The position numbers and the translations under genes were made by a program. 64,000 nucleotides of DNA from Motacilla alba alba (Eukaryota; Chordata; Aves; Passeriformes; Motacillidae), in the NCBI RefSeq assembly GCF_015832195.1, contig NC_052021.1:27740786-27804785 (forward strand), given 5' to 3'. Of the stretch, positions 1 to 12,800 are shown piece by piece (position 1 is the stretch's first letter; every line of letters begins with the position of its first letter). The notes beneath the pieces were generated by a model. The model was given only the letters and a program-made list of their open reading frames with translations, did no database searches and was not told the origin of the DNA.

Positions 1-780
1 AATGTAGGCTAGAAATTGGAATAGGAGGATTATACAGTGCTGTGTCGAAGCAGCAGGAACCAGGAATCATTGGCCCAGGAGGCCCCTTCCAGCCCTACTT
101 CCAGGGGTTTTTCATTATTGAAGGTTTTATACTTTGACATCTCAAGAGTATAAGTTTTTAAAGTGCCATGGGGAAGTTCTAGAAACTCACATTTATTAAT
201 AGTTTTATCGCTGATATGACACTATAAATAAATTAATAATTCAGAATCTACTGAGAATTCTCTTGCAATCTTCCCTCATCAAGCAGAAAAAAAATCAATT
301 ATCAGTGACTCACAGTCTTTCACAGGAAGGAAGAAGACAGAAATCTGCATAACCAGAATGGTATAAATTCTGTCTCTGTTCTTATTTTTTGATTATTAGA
401 ATACCCTCTGAGACTCTCCAAGGTACACACCAAATTCATCCTAAAGCTTTATATCTTCATATCATATTAAAAGCACAATTCAGGTCTGGGGTGGGGTTTT
501 TTCAGATTTCTATTCTTCACGTGGTCAGAACTAGAATCACTCTCCTGGGGTTCATTTCCCACACTTTGACACAGATGATTGGAAGGGCCAGAATGCAGCA
601 GCTGAAGATCTGCTCTTGAGCTCTTCTCTCCAGTTGGTGTGCAACACAGAGATGATTTTTGTTATGTACAAGGCAGTAAGAACAACAGCTTTTTTTTCAG
701 CTTGCAGTGCTCACTCATCAAACACAGATGTTTGTATGAGCTGCTCCCAAACTTGTTAAGAGATCGATTCAAGCCCCTAC
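1..780. other. NRAP intron 11 (partial), no exon seen
   Basis: AT-rich sequence between the window edge and the last visible NRAP exon. I see no nebulin module with splice sites on either strand. Confidence 0.7.
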
Positions 781-897
781 CTCGCTGACAAGCTTGTTAA
801 CACTTTGGGCTCGTTTAAGGACCAAGTTGTCTTCAGCTGTTAGGGAGTGAAAGTGAGCTGCACCTTTCATCTTGGACAGATCTTTCTTGTATTTTAT
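781..897 (-). CDS. NRAP: NRAP coding exon 11 (nebulin-type module)
   Basis: A 117-nt phase 0 exon encoding [20 protein letters not shown] and then a stretch ending QSVNKLVSE. It is the last NRAP exon visible here. Donor GTAGGG. It is 12 nt longer than the 105-nt module exons. Confidence 0.93.
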
Positions 898-3800
898 CTG
901 AAAAGAAGTAGGGAGAATTATAAAATAGATGTGCATCTTTTCATCCTTACTATTTAGACTGGCTTCATGAGTCAGGATAATATCTTCCCTGTGCTTGCTT
1001 TGTATCTTCCCTGTGCTTGCTTTGATGAGTAAATGGAACTTGCCAAGCACAAACACTGCATTTACTACCTTGAATAACCCAAATATAACCCCATAGCCCT
1101 TCACAGTCCCTCTCAAGACATTTTACTAGATAGCATTTTTTATAAATTTTTGACTGAACAGCAGTGGTTGTTGTTCATAGCTTGAACAGATTACTAGCAG
1201 ATTCTTGGCTGGAGCTTGTGTGCTCTTCTATTAATGAAGTTAATCCTCAGTACTTAATTTTAGTCAGAGGATTACAGATAGTTATCAAGCAGCCTGCAAA
1301 CTTTTCCTTTTGTAGAAATCAGCTTTTTTTAGAAGCTGTATCTTTTTGTACTTTTAGTGTGTTGAAGGGAATTATATTTCTCTACTAAATCAAGATTGAA
1401 ATAAAGGATTTCTAAATTAAATTTAGACATCAGGTTTTTGACATAAATTGGACTTGGATGGGTGAAGGGAGGTAGTACTTGGCCTTTTATAAATTATTTT
1501 ACATGAACTGAAATGCAAAGTTGTTTGGGTTTTTTATTTTCCAAGTCTGCACACATTTCCTCAGGCTTTAAAACCATAAGGAAAGTTGGTCAATACTGTA
1601 GTGTGCAAATTTTACTTCCATGAAGCAATCCTCCTCTTCACTCTATGTATTATAAATTAATGAGGAAACTACTGACCATTAGCATTTTCAATTCCTGTGA
1701 AATCGTGATCTTTATCTGGAAAGGTTAAATATTTCATGTTTAAACAGGGGATCACTGAGTTTGTCATCAAACTGGGATTGGTCACAGAGGATTTGAGGTG
1801 TTTTATATTCTCCCAGTGTGAAGCTCAGGTAACAGAACATGACTGATCCTTTCACTCCAGTTTATTGCTTGTGTCTAGTCCACACTAATACAAGCTGAAA
1901 GGCTCCACCATCTGTTATCTCCCCAGAAGACAGACTGAGCTCATCAGCTCAGGCAGCCCCATCGGGGACAGGTGTCCACACTACAAAAGTTGTCACTCTC
2001 AGGAGCCCTCCAGAGCAGCCACAGGGTACTGACCCACAGACTGACGCATTTTTTTTGTCTCTGCCAGAAATGGTCTCCCCAAATAGGGCTGAGGCCCTCT
2101 AATGGATGGGCTGGATGCAGGAATCACACACCACCACCACCTCTTTGCCAATTCTGTAGTTTACCACCCAAAACCAAAAATCGCATCGCAGAAATAAGCT
2201 CACTTTTGTGAAGTGACAGTGTCACTCTCTATGCTTCTTTTCCTCCATATGACTTGCCTTGTGCTGGAGGCATGATACATCAAAATATCAAAACCAGTGC
2301 AGTTCATTCATCCTCCATTTATTCACTACTGGGAATACCACAGTAGTCCACAGGATGATTAAGGCAGTTGAAGGTTTCATTAATAATACAGGTGCAGATT
2401 TGCCAGGAGGGTTAACCTAACAGTAGGGATCCCCATTAGTTGCTACATCCATCTCCTCCCTCATGCAAGTTGGAGCTGTGCCCCCTTCTATTAATGGATA
2501 TTATTAATCCCCTGAGCCACCCAGTTCCCAGCAATGCAGCAAAATGTCACTTTTGTTTACTTCTCAAGTGCAGTTTTAGCATCCTCCTCCCAGGCACTGC
2601 TCTGACAAACTGCTGTTTTTAATTGTTTATGAATTGTATTGATTCAGGTTTCATACTTACATCACTTGCCAATTCATTTGCTTTCTTGGCATTTTGATAA
2701 GCTGGAGTGATCATAGCAGGAAAGCTTCCTTTCCCTCTGCGTTCCTCAAACTCATCCATATATCCCTGAAGAAAATTCAGACTGTTTACTCATCACACAT
2801 GAGCAGGTGGGGCCATGGGTTATTTTACAAAGCCCCGCAGTCCTTGTTAGTAGGAATGTTCATGGCTTCAATGATTTTTTAAATGAAAAAATTACCAAAA
2901 TATAAGAATAAATTGACCTGTTAAATTACCTGTGCCTCTGAAACTACCTGTGCTGCATTCCAAGAGAAATTTAGGTAGCTACTAGCTGTGGTAAAGATAG
3001 CATTCAAGTACAATGACACACACCATTCTGCTCTCACCTCATTTCTCACAGAGATGATATTGTTCCTCTGTTTGTCAATACATGTTTCCCTGGAATATTA
3101 TAAAAATAGCTAATGGCTTGCTTAGCCAGGAGACTGGCTTAAAATTAACAAGTTTAACATAGGATCAGCCTTCCTTTGTGATGTTACAGGGGCTGCTTGA
3201 TCTTTCCATGGTCATTTTTCCCATCATAATTGATCAAAAATAATAGTTCTCAAGTGCAGTAATGTATTTTGATGAGGGATTAATAAATGAAGCAGAGATA
3301 CCTAGATATCAAATTGCCAAACTCCTTAGTGAACAAAATCACGAATTTCCATTTGTCTGATTAAAAAAACCCCAATTGTTGTGGAAGTAACACCCTTAAA
3401 TCCATCTATAGATAAGTTTATGTGTAAATATCTGACAATTTGAAAGCCATTTAGGTAGTTAAACAGCAAAATACTGGATTTTTTTTTAATGTAATGGACA
3501 ATAATAATCTCAAAGCCTTCTATGGCAAGATCTGGGGAGAATATGGAGTACAAACAAGAATACAAACAAGTGAGATAACGTGTAATGTGTCTTCTCTGCA
3601 ATATTTCGTAAATCTTTTGTAGTAAAGAGGCAGTTTGAGTGAAAATAGAATGTGCCATGAATAGAAAGCATGGCAAGAATGCTATGGAGAGCACAGATAG
3701 GAATGGCTACAAATATCTGGGATATCTCTTTTGTGTGTTCTCAGTGCAAAACCATCCATTGTAGGTCATTTTGGGCACCATCAAAGTCACGTTTTAAAAT

Positions 3801-6800
3801 AGATCACACCACAAGTTTGTGAACATTATTGCACATTAGTGAACAGTAGTTACAATGGCATCAAATTATTATATAAACAGGCACAGAAAAGAAAAAAAAT
3901 ATAGTTGATTAATCAGCTGAGTTAGTTCCTTAAAATGTCATTAATGCGTTTGAATTCTCCTATAGGCCAACCTATCTTTACTTCTAACTTTCTTAAATAT
4001 AATTTAATATAATTTCTAATATTGTGCATATATTCAAAGTTTCAGAAAACTATTTTAGCCACCCTTAAGGTTTTTAAACATGAACAAAACAAATGTTCAG
4101 CACAGAATTTTACCTTCAGATTCCTTGAATTGTCTCATGTTATATATATATAAATATGCATGTATAGATATATCCATACATATCGGTCTGATGCACACCC
4201 AATTCATTGTTAATGATCTCAACAGTTAGAAATCTAATCTCTTTACCCATGTTAAGTCACAATTTACTCAGAAACATCCATTAATTTCAGTGACTCTGTG
4301 TTATTCGACTATTAATATCAGTATCCAATCTATGAAGATTAAAACTCAAATCGAATTTGAAGTCCATGACTGAAGTTTCAAAGACACTTTCAAAGAAAGA
4401 AAACTTAAATTAATTCTAAAACAGAAGCATTCTAATGCTTGGAAATGTAATTAGTGCTTTTTCAAATTCATTTTATTTGTTTATTCCTATTAAAACTTGT
4501 AGCAGTTCAAAAGACAGAAGTAATTGAAGGCTTCATTGCTACTATTCTAAACTCATATTCTTCAAGGATGGTTTGCTTTCCACAGAATACTAAATGTGGA
4601 TTTCAACAGAAGAAGTGAAGAAATGTAAAATACCAAAAGTTTTAGGAAAATACAGTCCCTATTCCTTCATTTCTCCAAAGTATATGGACCTCCTGAGGAG
4701 CAGGACAAAAACTCCTGTGAGTAACCATATAACTTTCTTTATACAACACCACTGTTCAGTTCCTTTCAAATTCCATTTAGCTGCATTCAGTTCTATATAG
4801 CTGTGCTATTCCCCTAACTTAATTGGAATTTTGGGTGCAACCACAAAACCAATTGTATTCCCTTAAAAATGAAACAAGCAAAATGAATGCCACGGACCAA
4901 AACAGAACTAAAGCCTATCTGGTTCCACAAATACAGAACTACAGCTTGTCAGGTTTATTACAGGAGGTGAAATCTGAGATTGTGTATCTAAGAGATTCAG
5001 TGCTGTTTACACATATTTAGAGCTGCAAAGCTCCTAAGATTTGTGAAAATACCCACAGAGAAATGGCACCTAACTATCTGCCAGCTTTCTACCATTTCAC
5101 AACCCTTTAGCTTTTCTCCTGACTGAATTTCCTTATTCATGGAATGGGAATATTTCTTCCAGTAAACACATTTCAGTGTGATACATAACAACACCTCAAT
5201 AGAAATGCAGAGTGTGTACACGCACTGATTAAATTTGCCAAGGTCAGTCTTTGGGAATGGCCCTACCATAAGTGTCATGCAGTGACAGTGCAGCCACCTT
5301 GTAGTCACATCTTCAGGTGCCAGTGACAGATACATTACACTTCAGGAGCACAGTGCTGTTTGCACACCATCCTTTCCCTTAAAACTTTGTTTTCTCACAC
5401 GGGAAAACAAAGTGAAAGTAGGTGTCACCAGTTTCTAAAGCCTTGAGCAATCAGCTGTAGTAACGATCAACACCAGCAGGGCTAACTCTTGGATGTTGCA
5501 TACCTGTCCATATTGATCTGCATTTTCTCTTGCAAAAGCAACATCTGTTCCAGCTGTATGGCTGGCTTTCCCCTTGATCTCTTTTTCATATCTTTGATGA
5601 TACTTCACCTAACAGGAGAAAAAGGGAAATGAATAATCTGGGTGAGTTTAGTCTGCTTCACAGATGCTGCACAATGAATAACAAGCAATGGCATGCACAT
5701 GTTGTCAATAAAGGACTGTCAAAATTCCCATTGCCACCAACCTGCACAAGTCAGACATGCCACTTGAAGGTATAAAAACAGAACTAGTGGTGTACTCAAT
5801 AATGCACTAGGAGCACGGGACTTGCCATTTCAACCCAGACCATTGGGTCAATGTGTTCAGCACCACCTGCCTGACAGTGGCTAATCCCTGATGCTCCAGC
5901 AGTTTAGAAAAATAGAACCGATGGTAATGCAAATTCATGGTTACCACAAGGCCCTTTTTTACCACAGAGTAACCTGAAGCCCATTAATAAATGGGTTTGT
6001 TTCTGAAAGATGCTTTATCTCCAGTGATAAAGGGAATTTTAGGCAATCAACCTTCAAGTTTAGACCAAGGTTTGCACTACATTTGCTGAAGTCAAAACAA
6101 TGCCTGTAACCTGATGCTGCCCTTTAATCACCATGTGTGTTTGCTGACAAAAGTGAAGGGTTTTCCACAGATCAAAGGCAAATAAAAACATGTAATTGTT
6201 TTAGAGTCAGTTGCTTTTACCTTCAAAATTACAGATCTCTTACTTTCCTCAATGACTCTTAACAATGTTTTAAATTCACTTCCTTTGAGTTACATGTTCT
6301 TCCATATGTTCCTTCTTCAACAAAAAGAGCTTTTCTTTCAGTTTCCAATAACAAAGCACAATTAACTGTACATTTTGAAGGAACACTGATGTCCTTTTAT
6401 GATGCTTATTAAAGAGTTCAGAGGTGTAGTGGTTTTGTTATATTTGGAAAGGAAAAGAAAGCCAGTAAAGATCAGGATGCCATGCTCATGGAATTTCTGC
6501 CAGCAAATGTTTTAATTCAAAATTTGTGTGACAGTTTAATATTTTCTTTCCCAAAAGAGACTTTTCTTTGGACACTTACATCACTGGCTAATTCATTTGC
6601 TCTCTTGGCTATTTGATAAGCAGGAGTGATCATAGCAGGAAAGCTGCCTTTTCCCTTCCGTTCTTCAAAGTCTTCGGTGTATTTCAGCTGTAAAAATTCA
6701 AGACAGTTCAGGAGCAATTAGAGCAAATATGTCTTGATTGCACACTTAGTCAATCCTTAAAGTTGCAAAGTCAGGTGCTCCATGGCTGTCATCTGCCAAA

Positions 6801-9800
6801 AGGAATATGAACCATGAGGTCTGAATCTCTGCAATTTGGTCTTTAACTACATAATCACACATCTTCTACATGGCCCCTTTGTCTTGTTCAGGGTGTAGGA
6901 CGAAAAGAGTTGTTTAAAGAAAGTACTTAAAATGTCTGCAAAATGCCTTCTCTATTTACATTAGAGTCAGGCAGCTTCTTTCTTTACCTTGCATGGCAGC
7001 CAGTTGCTGAGTATGGAACAAACTGGTGCCCCAGCTTCTGCTCTGACAGCCTAAAATGGCTTCAAATTGAATGTCTTTGCAACTGAAAGTATTAAATGCT
7101 TAATGGCAAAACAAGTCTGCCTTTAAAATATTATTTTTAAATTTTTCTTTGTGTTCATATTTTCAAGTAATTCATAAATAACCTAGGAACCACTTACAGA
7201 GCCAAAACCAGATCAATCTATTTTGTTTTACTTACATCACTTGCAAGATGTGCTCCAGCCTTTGCATGAAGTATATCTGGAGTGTCTACAACAGAGGTGA
7301 ACTTTGAAACTCTCTCTTCATGTCCACGCTTATATTCCACCTGAAGAGGAAAACATATATATTCATATTACACCCAATAAGCAGCAAAAGTATATTTCCT
7401 ATCAGAAGGCTTCAAGAGAAAATGAGCAACAGCAGTCATGACACTCTCTACTCTCCACAGTCAAGCTATCCATATATTTAAAGTCCAATTTCCTTAAAGT
7501 GAATACCAAAACCAGTCAGAAATTGAACCAAATATTCAAATTTTATGTAAGCAACTCAATTTATGTAAGCATTACATTTGATTAAAACACCATGAGAATA
7601 GTCACTGATGTACCAAGATCATACTTCAATGGCATTGTTGATAGTATCTGCACAAAACAGTACAATACTTTAGAATCATTTTAATGGGATTTATTTTTAC
7701 TTATCTTTTTCATGTGAATTGCTCTTAAAAAATAAGAAATTTCTGTACATAAATTTAAAGTAGCTTGTATATGAATTAATTTCAATATTACAGCTATTTG
7801 ATTTCAAATAATAAAGTGAAAAGTGTCAAATGTAAATAATTTGATGAATACAGCCCTAATGGGAAAGCAAAGGTAATGAATTAAACTAACATTTCAGTGC
7901 GAGTCACAATCTTTTTCAGGTTGTGATAAATTATGCAAAAGTAGCTACATTTTCCAGGAAATATCTACATTGTCACTTATTGTATATGATTGTCTTCCCA
8001 AGCCAAGTAATTCATTCACCCTGTACCATGTTAACATTTTCTCACTTCGTAACAGTATAACAAATATTCACCACAGACTCTAGCATCTCAAGTGAATGGC
8101 CTGAACCCCGGATTCTCCAAATTCAGAAGTAAAATATAGTAAGTGTATATAAGTGTAAAATATAATTAAATAAAAAATAAAATTAAAATAAATAAAATAA
8201 TTTTAAAATAAAAAATAATTAAAATAAAAACCCTTGTGACTTACATCACTGCTTAGCTGGGTGGCTCTCTTAGCAACCTGATAACCTGGAGTGATCATAG
8301 CAGGGAAGCTGCCTTTGCCTCTTCGTGGCTCAAATTCTTCTGTATATTGAAACTAGAAGATGAATTTGTTTATTAGAAAAGAATCCACTGTATTTTAATA
8401 TGATTCTTCTTTTCATGCCTCTTCCTAAAGGTATGTATCACTTTATTCAAAAGAAAATAAATTCAAGAACTTTCCACTTTGTTCGTTACAGCTATTTCCT
8501 ACGTACAACAGAAAACATTTCTCATTTGTATCAATTATCCACTGTTAATTGCCTATGCTGATTCGGTCACTAACCCATTGAACAGACACAGTCATAATTT
8601 AGAAGTGATTTTCATCAGTCATGGAAATTCAGTCAATGAAAAGGTCTGGTCTGTGGAAAATACGACACATTTTCCATCATGAGTGCTGCTATACTGAGAG
8701 AAAGAACACTGCCTCCTAGATCAGAGCACCTCAGTTTGGTCAGCAGTTGAAGTGCTTCTGAGTTACATAAATATATAAATGTGTGATGCCAATAGAAATC
8801 TCATGTGGCTTTAATTGTTTACATGGCTAAGTATTGGTATTGACAGAAATAAACATGTCTGTCTCTCCTTTGGCAACATCTTAACCAACAGACCCTCCAG
8901 ATACCCTTCCTGCAAAGCCTGGAAGTGACTTCTTACCAAAGATTGATGCATTTGTAAGTCTTCAGAATATGATAGACCGTGAAAATAAAGCCAAACATCA
9001 GTCCACTTACATCAGTCAGAGCCTTCTGTGCCTGTGTTATCTTGACCATATCAGGATCTGGGATTGTTCCTCGGTACCACGATTTTCCTTCCTCATAGCC
9101 AGCATAATAGGCATTCTACAAAACAGGAACTAAATAACTACCTATCTTCACCCTGGTTATAACACTCAAACAGCTGATCTGACAGAAAAAAAAAAAAAAA
9201 AAAGGAAGCACACAGTGCCGTGGAAGTGGAATTGTGCAGCACAAGGCCTACATTCCACATCCCTTCAGACTGCCAAGGCAGAACTTGTACAGCAAGAACT
9301 GACATCAAGATGACAGGATCTAGGATCCTGGAGTGAAACTCAAATAACACCCCCTGGGAATCAGATCTCCTGCTGTGAAGCTCCAGTGCCAGTAGAGAGA
9401 AGACACATAGACTGTGGCTGTACATGCAGCAGCTCCAACAGCTGACTATAGACACACTCTTCCTTCCTCACCTTCTGATTAAGCTATAGTTGAGCTATTT
9501 TGTCTTGAAAAGTTTAGCCAAATGAAAAGCAAAGGCTATTTTATTTTTAGCATTGAAATGTTGTGGTTAAACCCCTGACAATCAGGACAGCCAGGGCCAA
9601 TCCTTGGTGTCCTGCGGGCTGCTGGCTGGGAGACTCAAGGGATATTTCTTACCTGGGTAGCCAATTGTTGGGCTTTATAGACACTTTCAATTTCTCTGGA
9701 CCTTGCATCCCACTGAAAGACTGATTTGATTTGTTCACTCTCTTCTCGATATTTTATCTAAAAAGGAAAGATAATGACTCATTTTAGTAGTTTGTTAGTG

Positions 9801-12800
9801 CATACTAACACTCACCCCCTTTGGAGAAGAATAAGAGAGGAGACAAGGTGATGATGGCATTTAGCCCTAAGGCCAAAACTGCTTTCTAGTCCACTTCTCC
9901 CTAAGATTTCTGCCAGTATATTTCATACAGTATAGGAGCTGCACATCAGTAAAGGAGCAGCATATTACACCTGAGACCTGGCATGACATTCTAAAAGAAT
10001 AATTTGATATTTAGATAATACTTTTGGGGGAGACAATCTATGAGAATTGAAATCCCTAAGAAATTTAAAGCAGGATGTGTCAATGCATTAGATGAAAAAA
10101 CTATTAGCAAGTGAGCAATACTCTACTCTCCTATTTCCCTGCACAGTGTCCACAAAGTGTCATATCCTAACTGTCCATATGTAAATGACTACTATATTTA
10201 GTCCTGGGTCATTATGTTTTTACTGCTACTTTTATCATGATAGCATGTAGAAGAAATCCAACTGAAATCACAGATCTGTTATACAACTCTCTTCAAATAT
10301 AAAAACCCAGAGTAGAAAATTTAAACTGACTGGACAGAAATGTTACTGAGCACAGGTACCATTATTCCCATTTATAAATTAAGCACAGAGGTGCAGAGAG
10401 CTGAATTATTTGCCTGCTAACACAGAAATTCTGTGCAGAGAGACCTAATTTGTATCTCTGCATTCCAGTTGATGTCTCAAGACTTACGTGAGAACATCAT
10501 GTTGGGATTGAACAAACATTCCATTTTCTGCATCATTGGAAATAAACTTCAATATAAAAAGAACAAACTTCCATAGTAGCAAGAGAAACCTCTTCCTAAG
10601 TTATCATTATTTTATACATTTACTAGCAAAACATTTTCCTGCTCTCTATTTTTTTTTTACAGAAGTGCTCCCTTTAAGCAGGTACTGCGGAATCAGCCTC
10701 TTTACTACCCTAAGCAATTTTCTCTCTGAACAGAACCTCATTATGTGATTGAAAAGGACAGAAGGTGTTTAAGGTGTATAAAACAAGGGAAAGTGATCTT
10801 TGAGCTATAATTTCTCTGGCTTGTGTACTCACATGCACTGGAAGTATCAGTCTCATATCACTGCCTAAACCAGAAATAGAACCTGCAGTAATCCCAAACT
10901 CATTCCTGAGCAGATCTGTCACACACAGTTTAAAGTAAGTGAGACAGTCATTGCTGAAATAGTTACAGCCCATGATACTGCAAAAACTGAGGCATAAGAA
11001 TGCTGTACAAAATGATAAATGGTAGTGTCTGGTGAAGGCTATTCATGTGCATCAAGCCTTTACAGCGAATACAGGACATCTGAATGAATTCAGCATGCCA
11101 TAATCCAAGAAATACAACTTTCTGTGTTAATTTTAGTGATGACTAATCACATCAAAACACATTGCTTTACCAGTGAAATATATTCACATGTAATGTTGTT
11201 TTAGAATATAGAAAGATGTGACATTCAAGAAAACAGCATTAGGCAGAAGAGTGAGGTAGCCATCGATTATTGGGCACCCCTGTATTTTTTATTCCACCAG
11301 ACCCCCAGCATGCAGGTTTGAAGATGATGTGCCTGGAGGGAATCAATGTGGGACATCGGGGGGTGGCACTGAGGATGATCACGGGCCCAAAGCGGCCCTG
11401 GCGGCCGGACAGGGCATGGCAGCACCTCAGGGGGATGCGCCTCCATCCCCAAAAAACACCACCAGCAAAACCCTGCAAAGCTTCCTGGATCTGCTGCTTT
11501 CCCACCTCAGGTCTGGTGGAAATACTCGACAAAGCATTTATGGGAACTTCTGCGTGCGTCCCACCTAGCTATAATTTATCTGTTGGTTCGTAGCAGTTTC
11601 TGATGAAATCACAAAGCAAGTCGGTTGTTCTTGCTTCCAGAAGTTGTGAAACCCTGCTTAGTCACCAAGTTCGCACAGCTCTGGGCAGTTTAGGTGAACT
11701 GTGCTTCCCTATAGATTATCAGATACACAGATGAGCAGCTCCAATCAGTTTCTCTTTCTGAGAGGAGAAGGAAACCCAGATCTAAGATTTCTTTCACATG
11801 AGTAATTGCATTGAAAAAAAAATTATGACTGAAACCCAGCAGGGATTTGAATCATACACAGGAAGGTTAGTAAAAAGCACATATTTATACTCACAAAACA
11901 AGAGGCATCAATATGTTATTGAAATGTAGAATAAATACATTTGACCCTCAAGCTCCTTACCTCACTTACCACTTCCGACAGTTTTTTTGCATTCATATTG
12001 ATTGGTGTTTCAAATACACTTGTGAATGCATTGTTTTTTGGATTGTGCCTAGAAAAGGGAAAGTGTTAAAGGATATTAGGAATGTACCAGACAGCCCACC
12101 AGAAAGATTCTCTTCGAGCACTCAAAAACACAATACCAGCCTCCACCCCTCTCTACATATCTTTTCCCCCACTCACACAGAGATCTTAGATTACACTCAA
12201 GTTATTATTGTAGGGAGTAGATGCCTAGAGCAAAATTAATTTTAATGATCATCATATCAATGCTGTGTTTCTAATAACAAAAGAGAATAATAGAATAAAA
12301 ACCAACTGTCATCTCTCCTTTTTCTGCTGACAAATTTGACAGGAATTGATCATTATAAAATAAAAACTTCCTAGAACAAACCAACTCCAAAATCTGCATT
12401 TTATACATTTTCCTTATGATTAGCTCAACCTTGTTAACTCTTAACCACTGATTTGGAAAGCACTGAATTTCGTGGTTGGTTTTATTTTCTTCCCACAATA
12501 CTGAAACAGAACTTAATTTGGTATCTTTTAACACACTGGACAAATGAGGAAGCTTTATGTATGGTAAAAAGAGTTTTCCCACCATTTGTGATTCTCGTAA
12601 ATGCGAAGATATACATGAAGGCATAGACAATATCTAATTTCACATCACACATGGGATAGACTGAGTCCAAATGGTGATCTTCCATTATATTAAAATGACT
12701 AGCCAAATTAAACCATTGCTTAAAAAAAATAAAATAGAAGGAAAAAAAGGAAATACACTTACGCTTGACAGTAAGGCTTTTTCTCATGGCTAACAAAGTT

